In this document: positions 9,801 through 19,600 of the stretch, piece after piece
Numbering within the stretch: the stretch's first letter is position 1
How the letters are laid out: the number at the start of each line of letters is the position of its first letter
Source of the DNA: Asterias rubens
Lineage: Eukaryota > Echinodermata > Asteroidea > Forcipulatida > Asteriidae
Length of the DNA stretch: 64,000 bases
Reading direction: 5' to 3'
NCBI RefSeq assembly: GCF_902459465.1
Contig: NC_047069.1
Location: forward strand, 4,559,171-4,623,170
Position numbers and translations under genes: made by a program
The notes under the pieces: generated by a model
What the model saw: the letters and a program-made list of their open reading frames with translations, nothing else
Databases searched by the model: none
What the model was told of the DNA's origin: nothing

Positions 9801-10224
9801 GTTACAGGAAGGTTACAGCTGAAATACCATTTTACATGTTCAAATTGTAACTGGTAGGGGCCTATCCTGCTCGGTTGTGTTAAGAAGCATTTTTTGCATA
9901 AACGGCTCTATCAATTTGGGCCCTGATTTAAATAACAGAAATAAGTCAATCATAATAATGGTGTTCAGCATGCCACCAATAATTTAACTCTACTGTCTTT
10001 TCACGATAGCGGACTCTCCGCCACCGTCTACTATCCGCCGCGCCTGGAACTGTCTCTGCGGTATCGAAGCTTCGCCTCCACCCGAAATGACTGAAAATGA
10101 GATGAAGGAGATTGAGAAACGCATGACGTCGTTGGTTGAGGATCCAACATGGTCCAGAGTCGTCAACTACGCTTGCGTCGTTGTTTGCTTCCTTGGTTTT
10201 TTGGCTTTTGGATTTTTCGCATAG
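3863..10224 (+). CDS. SLC5 sodium/solute cotransporter, SMIT2/SGLT type, 5'-partial with a frame break
   Basis: C-terminal part of a Na+-coupled sugar or inositol symporter of the plasma membrane. Coding exons: 3863-4049, 4638-4849, 5872-6007, 6435-6535, 7092-7242, 7786-7954, 8239-8454, 8832-8958 and 10010-10224 (stop TAG). Family signatures in order include [84 protein letters not shown] and the usual C-terminal hydrophobic segment ending GFFA. From memory of the family, SLC5A11 (Na+/myo-inositol cotransporter 2) reads closest, but SGLT4-like paralogs cannot be excluded. About 150 N-terminal residues must be encoded left of position 1. Every splice junction is in phase except exon 6435-6535, which is 101 nt where a multiple of three is needed. 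An AATAAA lies at 10311-10316. Confidence 0.93.
4057..4385 (-). mobile_element. tRNA-headed SINE (family 1)
   Basis: On the minus strand this opens with a tRNA-like head (A-box tggtcgagtggttaag, B-box near 4310 reading gggtccaaatccc). A body with gtgtccttgagaaag and aaatgggtacct follows, and the tail is AT-rich with ATT units. Related copies lie at 20105-20445 (+) and 47845-48201 (-). It lies in an SLC5 intron. Confidence 0.7.
4915..4990 (-). repeat. Decayed tRNA-like SINE head
   Basis: The minus strand contains a B-box-like gtgtgaatcccac and an A-box-like ggttgcaccacgcgttgga segment. It is followed by a C-rich tract at 5091-5125. Only a fragment is visible. Confidence 0.4.
5188..5573 (+). 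mobile_element. Palindromic MITE, M1 family
   Basis: The ends mirror each other: aaggcagtggacactattgg at the left and ccaatagtgtcccattcctt at the right, with TTAA present at both edges. There is no coding capacity. The interior carries gtgagaaacggctccctctg and ctcgcaagttcgatgacc motifs that recur in the other copies of the family in this window (7270-7645, 23865-24120, 32399-32742, 61254-61633). Confidence 0.82.
5707..5788 (-). pseudogene. Decayed tRNA-Ser(GCT) relic
   Basis: Read on the minus strand, this stretch aligns end to end with the array tRNA. It keeps the 5' end GACGAG, an aaggcaatgga anticodon-arm segment with TGCTAA, and a degraded T-arm before gtggggttgtgg. The 5' flank still carries ctcgtcttct as in the array. 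The D arm is destroyed and several stems are broken. It lies 2.6 kb from the array, inside an intron of the SLC5 gene. Confidence 0.7.
6125..6265. mobile_element. Inverted-repeat element, gagctgctta/tgctaagca family (M5)
   Basis: Contains the family segments atgcttaccagaacaagg and gactggtatcctgctaactg followed by gcttagca-like sequence. Related stretches are near 9735-9925, 12133-12325, 13378-13560, 35270-35490, 61880-61985 and the right edge of the window (63978-64000). Limits are approximate. Confidence 0.5.
7270..7645 (-). mobile_element. M1-family MITE, degenerate copy
   Basis: Reverse-orientation copy. It carries atgcataaaataacaaacctgt, ctcacaatgttttatactatc and cttggtgtattccc blocks shared with the copy at 61254-61633, with worn ends. 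It lies in an SLC5 intron. Confidence 0.65.
9049..9439. mobile_element. Long palindromic MITE with perfect central hairpin (M2)
   Basis: The terminal arms taaaggaacacgttgcc and ggcaacgtgttccttta are exact inverse copies, continuing as gatcggtcgagttggtc and gaccaactcgtccgatc. TTAA (or TA) is duplicated at the edges. At the centre (about 9219-9269) two arms of about 24 nt reading ggccatttatgggagtcaaa and its complement form a hairpin. The element has no coding capacity. It sits in the last SLC5 intron. Confidence 0.87.
9735..9925. mobile_element. M5-family inverted-repeat element
   Basis: Left end tatagagcttcttataagca and right end aagcattttttgcataaacggctcta are imperfect inverse copies. The interior has atgcttaccagaataagg, shared with the other M5 copies. 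Confidence 0.6.
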
Positions 10225-11640
10225 ACGCCAACAATTGCAAAACCATAGAGCTCACTAGAATCACTCTTAAGCTGTGCACAAAGCTCTTCTTAGCAAGTGT
10301 GATGCCACAAAATAAATCACTGAAAATTGTGCTTTGAAATCGAGCCCAATTACCTCTTTTTTTATCATGGAGGTAGTCAAACTCCAAAGAAGGGATGATT
10401 AGTCATAATGTACCCGGGTGCTGGGATGTTTCAAGAGTAAAAACATTAATGTATTCTCACTCTAAGGCCTACGGGTATTAACTTTCGCTCTCTGCGGCAT
10501 TCATGCAAAACTTTTGGTTTCATCACGCATGCACCACGCATATTATTGTTTTAACTTGCAAAGTTGCAACAAGTGTACAACGCAGCAACGTCTGCTTGAC
10601 ACGCATGGGCACAATTGCGGTCAACTTTTTAACTTCATATAATTAAACAACTTACTTTGCAAAGTCTCTTCAAACTTGAATAGGTTGAGCCTTCTTCCAA
10701 CAAGTCTTTCAAAGTATTCAGGACATGTTTCACGTCAAAATTCATACACTCCCGCCAAAAAACAAGAACTGAACCCTCAAAATTGGCCGCCATTTTACTT
10801 TCAGAAAATCCGGCCTCGTTCAAAACGTTTATCATTCACAAACGGAATAAATACTTTCCATGCGTTTGAATATAGTTATTCTAAGGGAAATACATAATTT
10901 TCATTGACTGATTAACTGCGTGAGAATTGTTGTAAACCTTTACTTTTTTGAGTGTATTATTTCGCGAATCGTAATTACGATTTGTTATTATTAATGTAAT
11001 CAACGGCTGATTGGTGTTACAATTACCCACCTCTACGCCCGTGTACGTGTCGTTGTTGTTGTTGTCAGGACATTCTTTTCAATGTCACAACTTAGGCGAC
11101 CCTTGGGCTAATGTTGATGTCTCGACCAAGTACCTTTTGGTCACCTAGCTTGATCAAACAGGTAAAGGGAGGGGCGATGTCCGAAATGTATCAAAAATGT
11201 TCTGTGTATTTCGACAGTGACGGCGCAAATGCTTGCTTTCTGATCTCCGTGTTGTGTGGCTTTGCTTTTCACACTTTCAACCGGAATTTATAGTGTAGAG
11301 AAATTATATTGTTATCTGTATTTAGTATAGACACTGTTTTAAATAAATGATTTAATATGTTGCAATTTAGTGTAATTATTTTGTTCTGGTTTGGAACGAC
11401 GTTTTAGGGTTGGAAAAGTGGGCACCAGGCAGGACTCCCGGCGCATACCATGCCATGGGCCTTGCCCACCCCCCCCCCACCCCCCATGCCCCTTTGCCGG
11501 AGCGCCTGCTCTCCCGTGCACGGACTCCCGACCCTCCTGCTCGTTCATTAGATTGAGACTCAAAGGAAAGAGGCAACGACTACTTGAACTCTTTGTGATC
11601 CGTCCAAGATGTATAAGTTGCATTATAAATTGTTAGTTGT
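10225..11640. other. 3' flank of the SLC5 gene, no further gene seen
   Basis: The SLC5 3' UTR with poly(A) signal AATAAA at 10311-10316 is followed by AT-rich unique sequence. A C-rich stretch lies at about 11461-11500. Short open frames overlapping it on both strands come from the biased composition. I see no exon here. Confidence 0.5.
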
Positions 11641-11949
11641 CAATAGAGGGCGGTATATAAGATAAGTGGTGTACTTTCAAGACTGCCCAATGCACGGCCC
11701 AAAGTACGGGGGTGTAAGGCTAGATATTTCAGTTGGGACGTCAAACTGGAAGTCACATGTTCAAATCCCGTTCAAGTCAAACTTTCTATTTTAGCCCAAT
11801 TTTAATAGACAAATGAATATCAGCACAATAATGGACACAAAACTCACTTTTATACAAAAAAAAGGTAATTTTTTTTTATTCAACATTTATGGAACAGTAC
11901 ATTAAAGGGCACAGTCGTGTGAATTTAAGCAGCATGTGGTTGACTGTAC

Positions 11950-12121
11950 ACATGGAATTACGACCCAAGCTTACTGCATGTGCACACTCTCACTCGGAAC
12001 TTCTGTCCGCAAAATGAGCGTCTGCCATTTATTGCCTTCAATTTGGGAGTCAATTCCTTTGTGTACATTTTGACTCCCAAAATGGCGCATGCAAGTGCAG
12101 TAACTGGGTCGAGAGTTCACA
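11950..12121. mobile_element. Inverted-repeat element with gggagtcaa core
   Basis: Arms tacgacccaagcttactgca and tgcagtaactgggtcgagag are imperfect inverse copies. The inner pair tttgggagtcaat and ttttgactcccaaa resembles the core hairpin of the element at 9049-9439. There is no coding capacity. Confidence 0.6.
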
Positions 12122-12132
12122 ATTCCATCGGC

Positions 12133-12325
12133 TCATATTAATAGAGCTGCTAAAACACAAACAAAATAGCTAAGCAAAAAAAAAAAGACATTTTGGCTTG
12201 CCAGAATAAGGTTAGCCCAAATACCAACTCATCCATGTATGCATCCTCTGTGACTGGTATCCTGCTTATTTTTGCTTAGCAGAAATTTGTTGAGCAATAT
12301 TTTCTGCTGAACTTGTAGAACATTC
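12133..12325. mobile_element. M5-family inverted-repeat element
   Basis: Begins with atagagctgctaaaacacaaac and contains ttgccagaataaggttag and gactggtatcctgcttattt followed by tgcttagcag. The order is the same as in other M5 copies. Confidence 0.6.
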
Positions 12326-15300
12326 AAGTAGGCACTGCTCTGATCAGTATATTAAGTATCATAGGGAGACAATGGCCACTGTTCAACTCAGTATAGTACT
12401 AGGTCGGTTCCTGATTATTATTTTTTTTCAAGGCATACCTCAAACTTTCGAGAAATAATCTTTAGAATGATGAGTCGCAAATTGTTTTGAAGTGAGTCTC
12501 TGATATAAACAAAGGCTATCTAAAATAATAGTACTTTTATTCAAAGATCAGTTTACAAGTTCATTTATGTTAATGGGCAGTAGTATACAACTTTTATACC
12601 AAACTACGGACCTATACTTTTTGAAACCATTAACTAAAAAAGGTGTATGTGTTATTAAGGAAGTGAGCATAACATAAATCATTTCTTTTGGTTTAAATAC
12701 CCTAACACAACCCAAGCAATATGCCTGTGATTTTGCTTTACAGAACTCAGGAAAGTTACACAAATCAGTGTGCGGGTGAAACTTAAAATAGTATTCTTTA
12801 TCCCAGGTGCAAATTTAACATCTATTAAAATAACAGAGTTAACTGAAATTACACAACCATGTAGCATATGAAACATTGTTATGGCATGATATTGACCCGT
12901 TGAAAAAAGTAGCAATAAATAAGTTTGAAGAAAATCATGCCTGCTTATAATAGAAAGTTCTTTACTCTATACATCGACATTAATTTAACATGTTGGAATA
13001 AATTATATGACTTGTACCTCCCGGGGTGGGTGTTTTCATAATATCCAATACAATTTGAAAGGGAGGCTGTAACTGTCTTTGAGTGGCAATTTGACAATAC
13101 AAATTAAATGCAGTTTTCCCCCTACTTTCCCCATTCAACTAGTGGCCACTTTCTTTGACTTAAAGATAATTAGCTCCAGTAGTTTCATTAAGGGAATTTT
13201 CATGAGGCAAACTACATTTTATTCAATATAATTTGACTGTTAAATGTAAATCTTTTTCTCCTGTTTTTTTTTCAATGTACAGTTTTCTTGTATTAAAGAT
13301 GGAAAAACAAATGATTTTGTTTTTGTATCTGCTTGTTTTCTTTTTAGAAATTCCAGGGGCAAATTTCATGAATTTTATTTATATAGAGCTGCTTATACAG
13401 AAACATTGCTCAACAATATTCTGCTTACAAGAAAGAAAAAAGTCACAGTATGCTAAATGTGAAATGTATTTTGGCTGTTAACCTTATTCGGGTAAGCATA
13501 ATTCTGTTGTGCGCTTAGCTCCTTTTTGTGCGTAAGCAGCTATGAGAAATTGGACCCAAATCAATAAACATTCACAATGAATAACTATTAATAACTATAC
13601 ATACATCATACACAAAAATACAAATTCTAATTACACATATAATTGTTCTCTGGGATTGACAGTTATTATTTACATACATTTAATTACTTGAAAAAATGCT
13701 CTTTCACACCTTTTTGAATGTGTTACAATATATAGACCATGTAACATTTGACACTAGTGGTGTTATTTTTTTTATGGGAAATTATAAACATTTGTTTCAT
13801 AATTTCCACATAGTTAATGACGCCAGCTGAACATGTTTTGAGATGGGCCCCCTTTCTTCATATCAAAAGTTGAGAAAACTCAAACAGCACGATCTCCATA
13901 AAGTATAAGATTGTTTGTGTTCTTCCATTGAGCTGCTTGCCTGCAGGAAGTTCAGGCTCATTGGCTCTTTTGTAAACATTTGACATCACATGTTACATGG
14001 TTTGTACTCAATAAGGGTTTAAGACAACTGGGTCAAGCTCATCAAAAACCGAGTATGTTTTAAATATTCAAGTGAAGACCGGGTACACACACAAAAAAGG
14101 GAAAAGGAAAAGGTCTTCATGAGCCTGGGGTGCCCCACAATGGGTGGCATAAAGTATGGGAGGATATTAAGGACAGGGACACCAGTAAGAACAACTCCAC
14201 AGGGATGTAAAATTTGTTTGTTTGAACACAAACAATGAATAAACACATATCATATAGCTTTTTGCCAAAAAGGGGTTACCAACCACAATGCCATGTAATT
14301 CACCTCGGTGTAACTGAAGCCTACATATATATTTGCTCAGTTCTAGCGCCATGGTCAATTTCAGAAAGCTATTTAGCAATTAAATTGCTTGCCAAGCAAA
14401 TATTGAGTCGGCTTTATGGAAAATTGGCTGATAACCTCTTGCTGCTAAGCAAGACTTTTTATAAGCTTCAGCAAGTTTTTGTTGTGCGTACAGGCTTTAT
14501 GAAATTCATGACTTCAGTTTCACTCAGAAAAGTCAGTGTTCTTAAAATTAATATTTACATGAGCTTATGTCCATTAAAGATGCAAGGTTCGTTTTTTATC
14601 TGGGCCGAATTGACCTGAAAATTTAGATTTCTTTTTTTAAATTGCTATTTTTAAGATGTAAGAAAGGTGTAAAGTTTCCATTGAGGTATTGCACACAAAT
14701 ATCTGCCAATGATTAGAGGTAGTTTATTAAGAATGAATTGTTGTCGGGATCCCTACAAAATCTAACATCCATCAGCCATAAAAATATTACATGGATTTTG
14801 TGCATTGTCCGTGGCACATGCAAAGGTTTTTGTATGTTTTTCAGTTTGAAACAGTATCATCTGTCAACAATGTTCTCTACAAAAATTCTTTCAGCAAAAA
14901 TCAGGCCATGCATCTTTAAGGTACACATCTCAAATATTAAACGAAATGTTTCAGAGGGTAATATATTACTATGTGGCATGTCCCTGTCTCAGATGCAAGT
15001 AGCACAAGTTGTTAGATCAAGTCAAGTACACACAGCTATTACAAATACTTAGTTTGTATAAATGTACAAGCGCAAACATGCCTGCTGTTACTCCAATAAA
15101 AAAGCTTAGCGCTAACATTAACCCCACCAATAATTTTACCCACAATTTCCCAGGAATGCCCATAAAATTTGCACTCTGCTGGAACACACAGCTCTGTGTT
15201 ACATACCCACTGAGGGCATTCCTTTGTTCTGCACACTTGAGGAAAACCCTACTCTTCAAAACTGGTGAAAACCCATTGTGGATGTGTGTAGGTCCACAGT

Positions 15301-15660
15301 GCTTCAAAACCCTGCCTTATGTGGCCCACTTTTGTTTTTACAATGTACATGTATGTCCACAGTTTGAATGTAATGCTTACCCACACCTGGCCAAAGTCAA
15401 GCAGGGCTCAGAGTCAAAAGAGTTCTGCATCATCTCCACTTTGGAGGGAAGCCGTTTTTTTTTTTTCAATTCAATGAGTGATGAAGGGTAATACTGCTAC
15501 CATCCAAACTCCTCAAAATGGACATACCTTTATAGTGTTTAGTGCAATGTGTACCTGCGTGTACCCACTGGATGGATTCAACAAACAATTTGCAGGCGAA
15601 CTCAAAAACTCCAATGGGCAAAACTGAAGTCCCAATTGATGTGTGATAGGTAATGCCAAA
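12326..15660. other. AT-rich stretch, possibly NIPA 3' UTR, no gene recognised
   Basis: Unique AT-rich sequence apart from an M5-like element at 13378-13560. Open frames here are short, have no recognisable family motifs and no supporting splice structure. The stop codon of the NIPA gene is at 16626 on the minus strand, so part of this could be its 3' UTR. Candidate minus-strand AATAAA signals exist (for example 12536-12541), but none is decisive. Confidence 0.4.
13378..13560. mobile_element. M5-family inverted-repeat element
   Basis: Arms tatagagctgcttatacag and gtaagcagctatgagaaatt are imperfect inverse copies. The interior has a ccttattcgggtaagcata segment matching the family in reverse. 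Confidence 0.6.
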
Positions 15661-15835
15661 TAAAGCCGGGTTCATACTTCCTGCCAATTAGAATGCGAAG
15701 CGAATGTTGACGTCACACATATTATGGTGACGGCTGTTTGGGTGACTGTTTTGCATTGCGAATTATTTGCTGCAAATTCGTAACGTCAAAATTTGTATTT
15801 TATTTGCATTCTCAGGAAGTGTGAAATGGGCTTTA
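15661..15835. mobile_element. Short TA-flanked MITE
   Basis: Left end taaagccgggttcatacttcc and right end gtgaaatgggcttta are imperfect inverse copies, followed inward by tagaatgcgaa and ttgcattctcagg. It is about 170 bp with TA at both edges and no coding capacity. Confidence 0.7.
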
Positions 15836-16625
15836 CAATTCCTCATCCCTCCCCCTTTCCCTGGTACCAGTATTCAACTAAATAACCATTACCAACCGTT
15901 CAAATAACAGCGATTCTTTACATCAGGAATGTTGAACAGTTTTTCAACATTGCTCAACAGTCTTGCAGTGAATAAAATTATGATGGCAGTACAAACATGG
16001 ACGGTGCAATTTCTGTACAAACCTGGCCATGCGTTATAAATGCTCTAAAGGAACTCATCTCGACGAGAATTCCACACAAGGTGAGAAAACAAAAGGTGAG
16101 AAAGTCAAGTCCAAACACGTGTTATGCCTCTCTGTTAAATCGAGACAAATTCATTACATATGAGGGTCATCCATCGTACAAAATCACCTCGGCAAGTGAC
16201 TGTATAGTAACTTGACCTGTCACATGAAATACCAATTACATTCACGCATGCGTGTTGGTTGGCAAACATTGTAGACATGTGCACTAAGCAGATGCACAAA
16301 CTTGTCTGCGTCACGACACCATCATCCCCATACAAAAAGGCGTGATGTGATTAATTTTGCTGACCAAACTGTTAGTGCACACGGGTGACGAGCAAATTAC
16401 ATAGTTCGTGGGAAGGGTCTTTTATGTTCTCACTTCCCCAAACAATTTGAGTTAATGTATCTAAGAGAATATTCGTATTAATGCTGTCTGCTGTTTAAAA
16501 GTATAATGTGTTCACTTGAATTAATGGTGATTCATTTGACACAAAAAGCACCAAAGTTATTATGTACAGTAATTATACTTTCAATTTCTGACTAGGTTCT
16601 CTCTTTTATCTGCTTCTTTACGGTC

Positions 16626-19600
16626 TCAGTTTAACAGTCCTTCTTCTGTCTCACTCAACAGTGTATCAGTCTCTGTAGTGATCATTCTACTCTCATCTTG
16701 GTTATTAATCGGCGACGACTCTGAACTTCTGATCAGTCCGTTTGCCCCTTGGCGAGACGTCGCTGTGGGCAGATCACTCAAACTCATGTTGACATCCTTG
16801 AACGCGTGTAAGAGGAATATACCACATATTATGGTGACAAAACCGGATATGGTGCCCAATACGGAGGACGGATCCATCAACATCCACTCCTGGAATAATA
16901 TCGCCGAGGCCACAATGACGCTCGTGGTGAAAAAGACATAATAAATAGGCGTCACCACCGAGGTGTTAAAGACGTCCAGTGCACGGTTCAGGTAGTTCAT
17001 TTGGATGGAGATAAACACCACTAAACAGACTACCAACAACCATATCAGAGGGTTGGACAGGTGAATTGTACCACCGAAGAAATCCTTGAGGGAAATTCCA
17101 AGTCCTTTGGCTGCCATGACGGAGAGTGAGCCAATGATGGAACAGATGGTGATGTAGATTAGGATGTTTTGTTGACCGTACTTTGGAGCATAGTAAAAGA
17201 TCATCACCCCGGCTACCACGAACACCAGACAGATGTAGGTGATGAAGGCTGTGTAAAAGAAGAACAGATATTAGTAGGAATATTAACTGAAACTATAAAC
17301 GTATTAGTTCTGTCACTACAATTAGTCGTTTACAGGAAAAATGCAAATGACATTGCATACTTAAAGACGTTTTTCTGCTTGACATTTCCATGAAACATAT
17401 TGGATCAATAGCTGTACTGCACATGGCGCCAATGATCGCCATCTTTTATGAAAAACAATAGAAACGTGCACGGGTGTATGCACTTCGCAGAACTATCAGC
17501 CAAATGATAGCCTTTCATGCATGCATGTTTTATCAAAGATGGCAGCCAATGAAAGGGGTTTAATGAGAGTCCTGACAGGCACATGCGAGTCCTGACAGGC
17601 TCATACCAACTGATGCCTTGCCTTTTGATGGTTCATAAAGCCATTGGTCCCGTGTTTTGTAACACATGACCATGTAAAAGAACCCAGCGCACTGGGAGAA
17701 GGGGTTCGCCCCGGGTGTTCCTGATTCGATTGGCTGCATATTGCTCCGCAGCACCTTGTAAGACATTACATACAACCAATTACATGGTGCTATGTAAAAG
17801 GAGCAAGTTAGGATGAGTAGCTCGTTCTAACTTAGGATGGGTTCAATGTGTCCTAACGTCTATGGTTACGTAACTTAACTTGTTAGATTACAAACAGCCG
17901 ATTACATTGTGCTATTTAAAAGGAGCAGCAGCCGAGTTAGGACGAGTAGCTCGTTCTAACTTAGGATGGGTTCAATGTGTCCTAACGTCTATGGTTACGT
18001 AACTTAACTTGTTAGATTACAAACAGCCGATTACATTGTGCTATTTAAAAGGAGCAGCAGCCGAGTTAGGACGAGTAGCTCGTTCTAACTTAGGATGGGT
18101 TCAATGTGTCCTAACGTTAGAAGTCCTAAGATTAATCCTAAATTAGGAAGAGTTTGGTGAAATCGTACTGATTAATGCAGCAACTTGAGTGTCACTGAGT
18201 AAAGGATATGAGTGCTGTATGAGAAGCCACTATTATACTATTAATATTATTATTATTATTACCATACCTGGATCTTTTAGTCTTTCTACGAGTTCCTCAA
18301 GAGAGTTTGCTGCGTCTTCTTGAGGGGCGTGTATGACCATGATGGTGGAGCCAAGGATGCAAAGTAAGCACCCTACCTTGCCTAATATGTTCAGTGCTTC
18401 ATGGAGGAGATATGAAGACAGTACAGCTCTGTAAAAGAAAGGGGGTACAGAGTGTAAGAAAAAAAGATCAATCATAGCAGCAGATTGCAGTTTTGACAAA
18501 TCAATTAACTTGTTGGCTGTATTGTATCTACATAAGTCAACCGTGTTGAAACCATGGTGGGCAGTGCCGGGTGAGCCTGCCCAGAACCAACAAATTTGGC
18601 CCAGCAAATTTAGCCCAGATTGAACTTCAGTAATGGGAATGATGGCCCCCATATCTAAAAGTGAATAATATTTGTTGAACCCCTCGCCCTTTTGGACTAA
18701 ATATGGATATAGAGCCCCACTATTCAAATTGGTGCTGGGAAGAGTGTTGGGTCTGAGAAGAACTGTTGTGGTCTTGACATTTTTAATAGTATACTCTGCT
18801 CGTTTTCAGGAGAGACCATACCTGTTCTTTTGAATTTTGATTGCAACCCTATATTTTGGTGGTAACCAGAGCCTTGAAATTGGGCCCTGGTCTCTGTTAA
18901 ATAAAAATTGTCATTAACAGGTTTTTTCCATCAATGCCAGTAAAAAAATACCTTTAAAATCCCATTCATAAATACCTCAGACAGTTTCGCTATTCCTATT
19001 GGAGGAGAGCGCGTCACGTGGGTGTGTATAAACCTTTGTTTATGACCGGTAAAATGTGTTAATTCATGGGCGTGACACGCGACCTTGCACCTGTTCTTAT
19101 AAGACTGTTTCTTCATTCCTATTGGTCGAGAGCAACGGCTGAAACAGTTGTGCCACATCACGCGATACGCGCGACCCGCACAGCATTCCCTTATAAGGAG
19201 TTGTTTATCCGAGGGCGGCGGAGGGCTTTACCGTTTCATAGCTGGAGGGGTGTTGTGTTGAAAGAAATCATTTAACAATTATAATTGTTGCATTTATTTT
19301 ACTTTTTGACCAAAAAGTGATGATGTTTTTGACCGAAAAGGTATTTATGAATGGGAATCAAAGTGTGTTGAATCGGTTTTCAACTAGTGGTTTAAACCTG
19401 CGAGGCCTGGGGTGTCTTTCACAAAGAGTTAAGACTAGTCTTATCTGTAGTTAGGATGAGTAACTCATCCTAACTTAGGACTAGCCATACGTTTTCATAT
19501 ATCTCATAGGACTAGTCCTAAGTTAGGACTAGCCCTAACTCTTTGTGAAATCGACCCCTGGTTCTTGATAATTTACCTCAACTTCGTCTCGGTAAGATTA

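Noticed and set aside
11339-11636. Pro/Gly-rich open frames on both strands near 11400-11600
   Set aside because: They come from a C-rich tract; no splice sites or homology are apparent.
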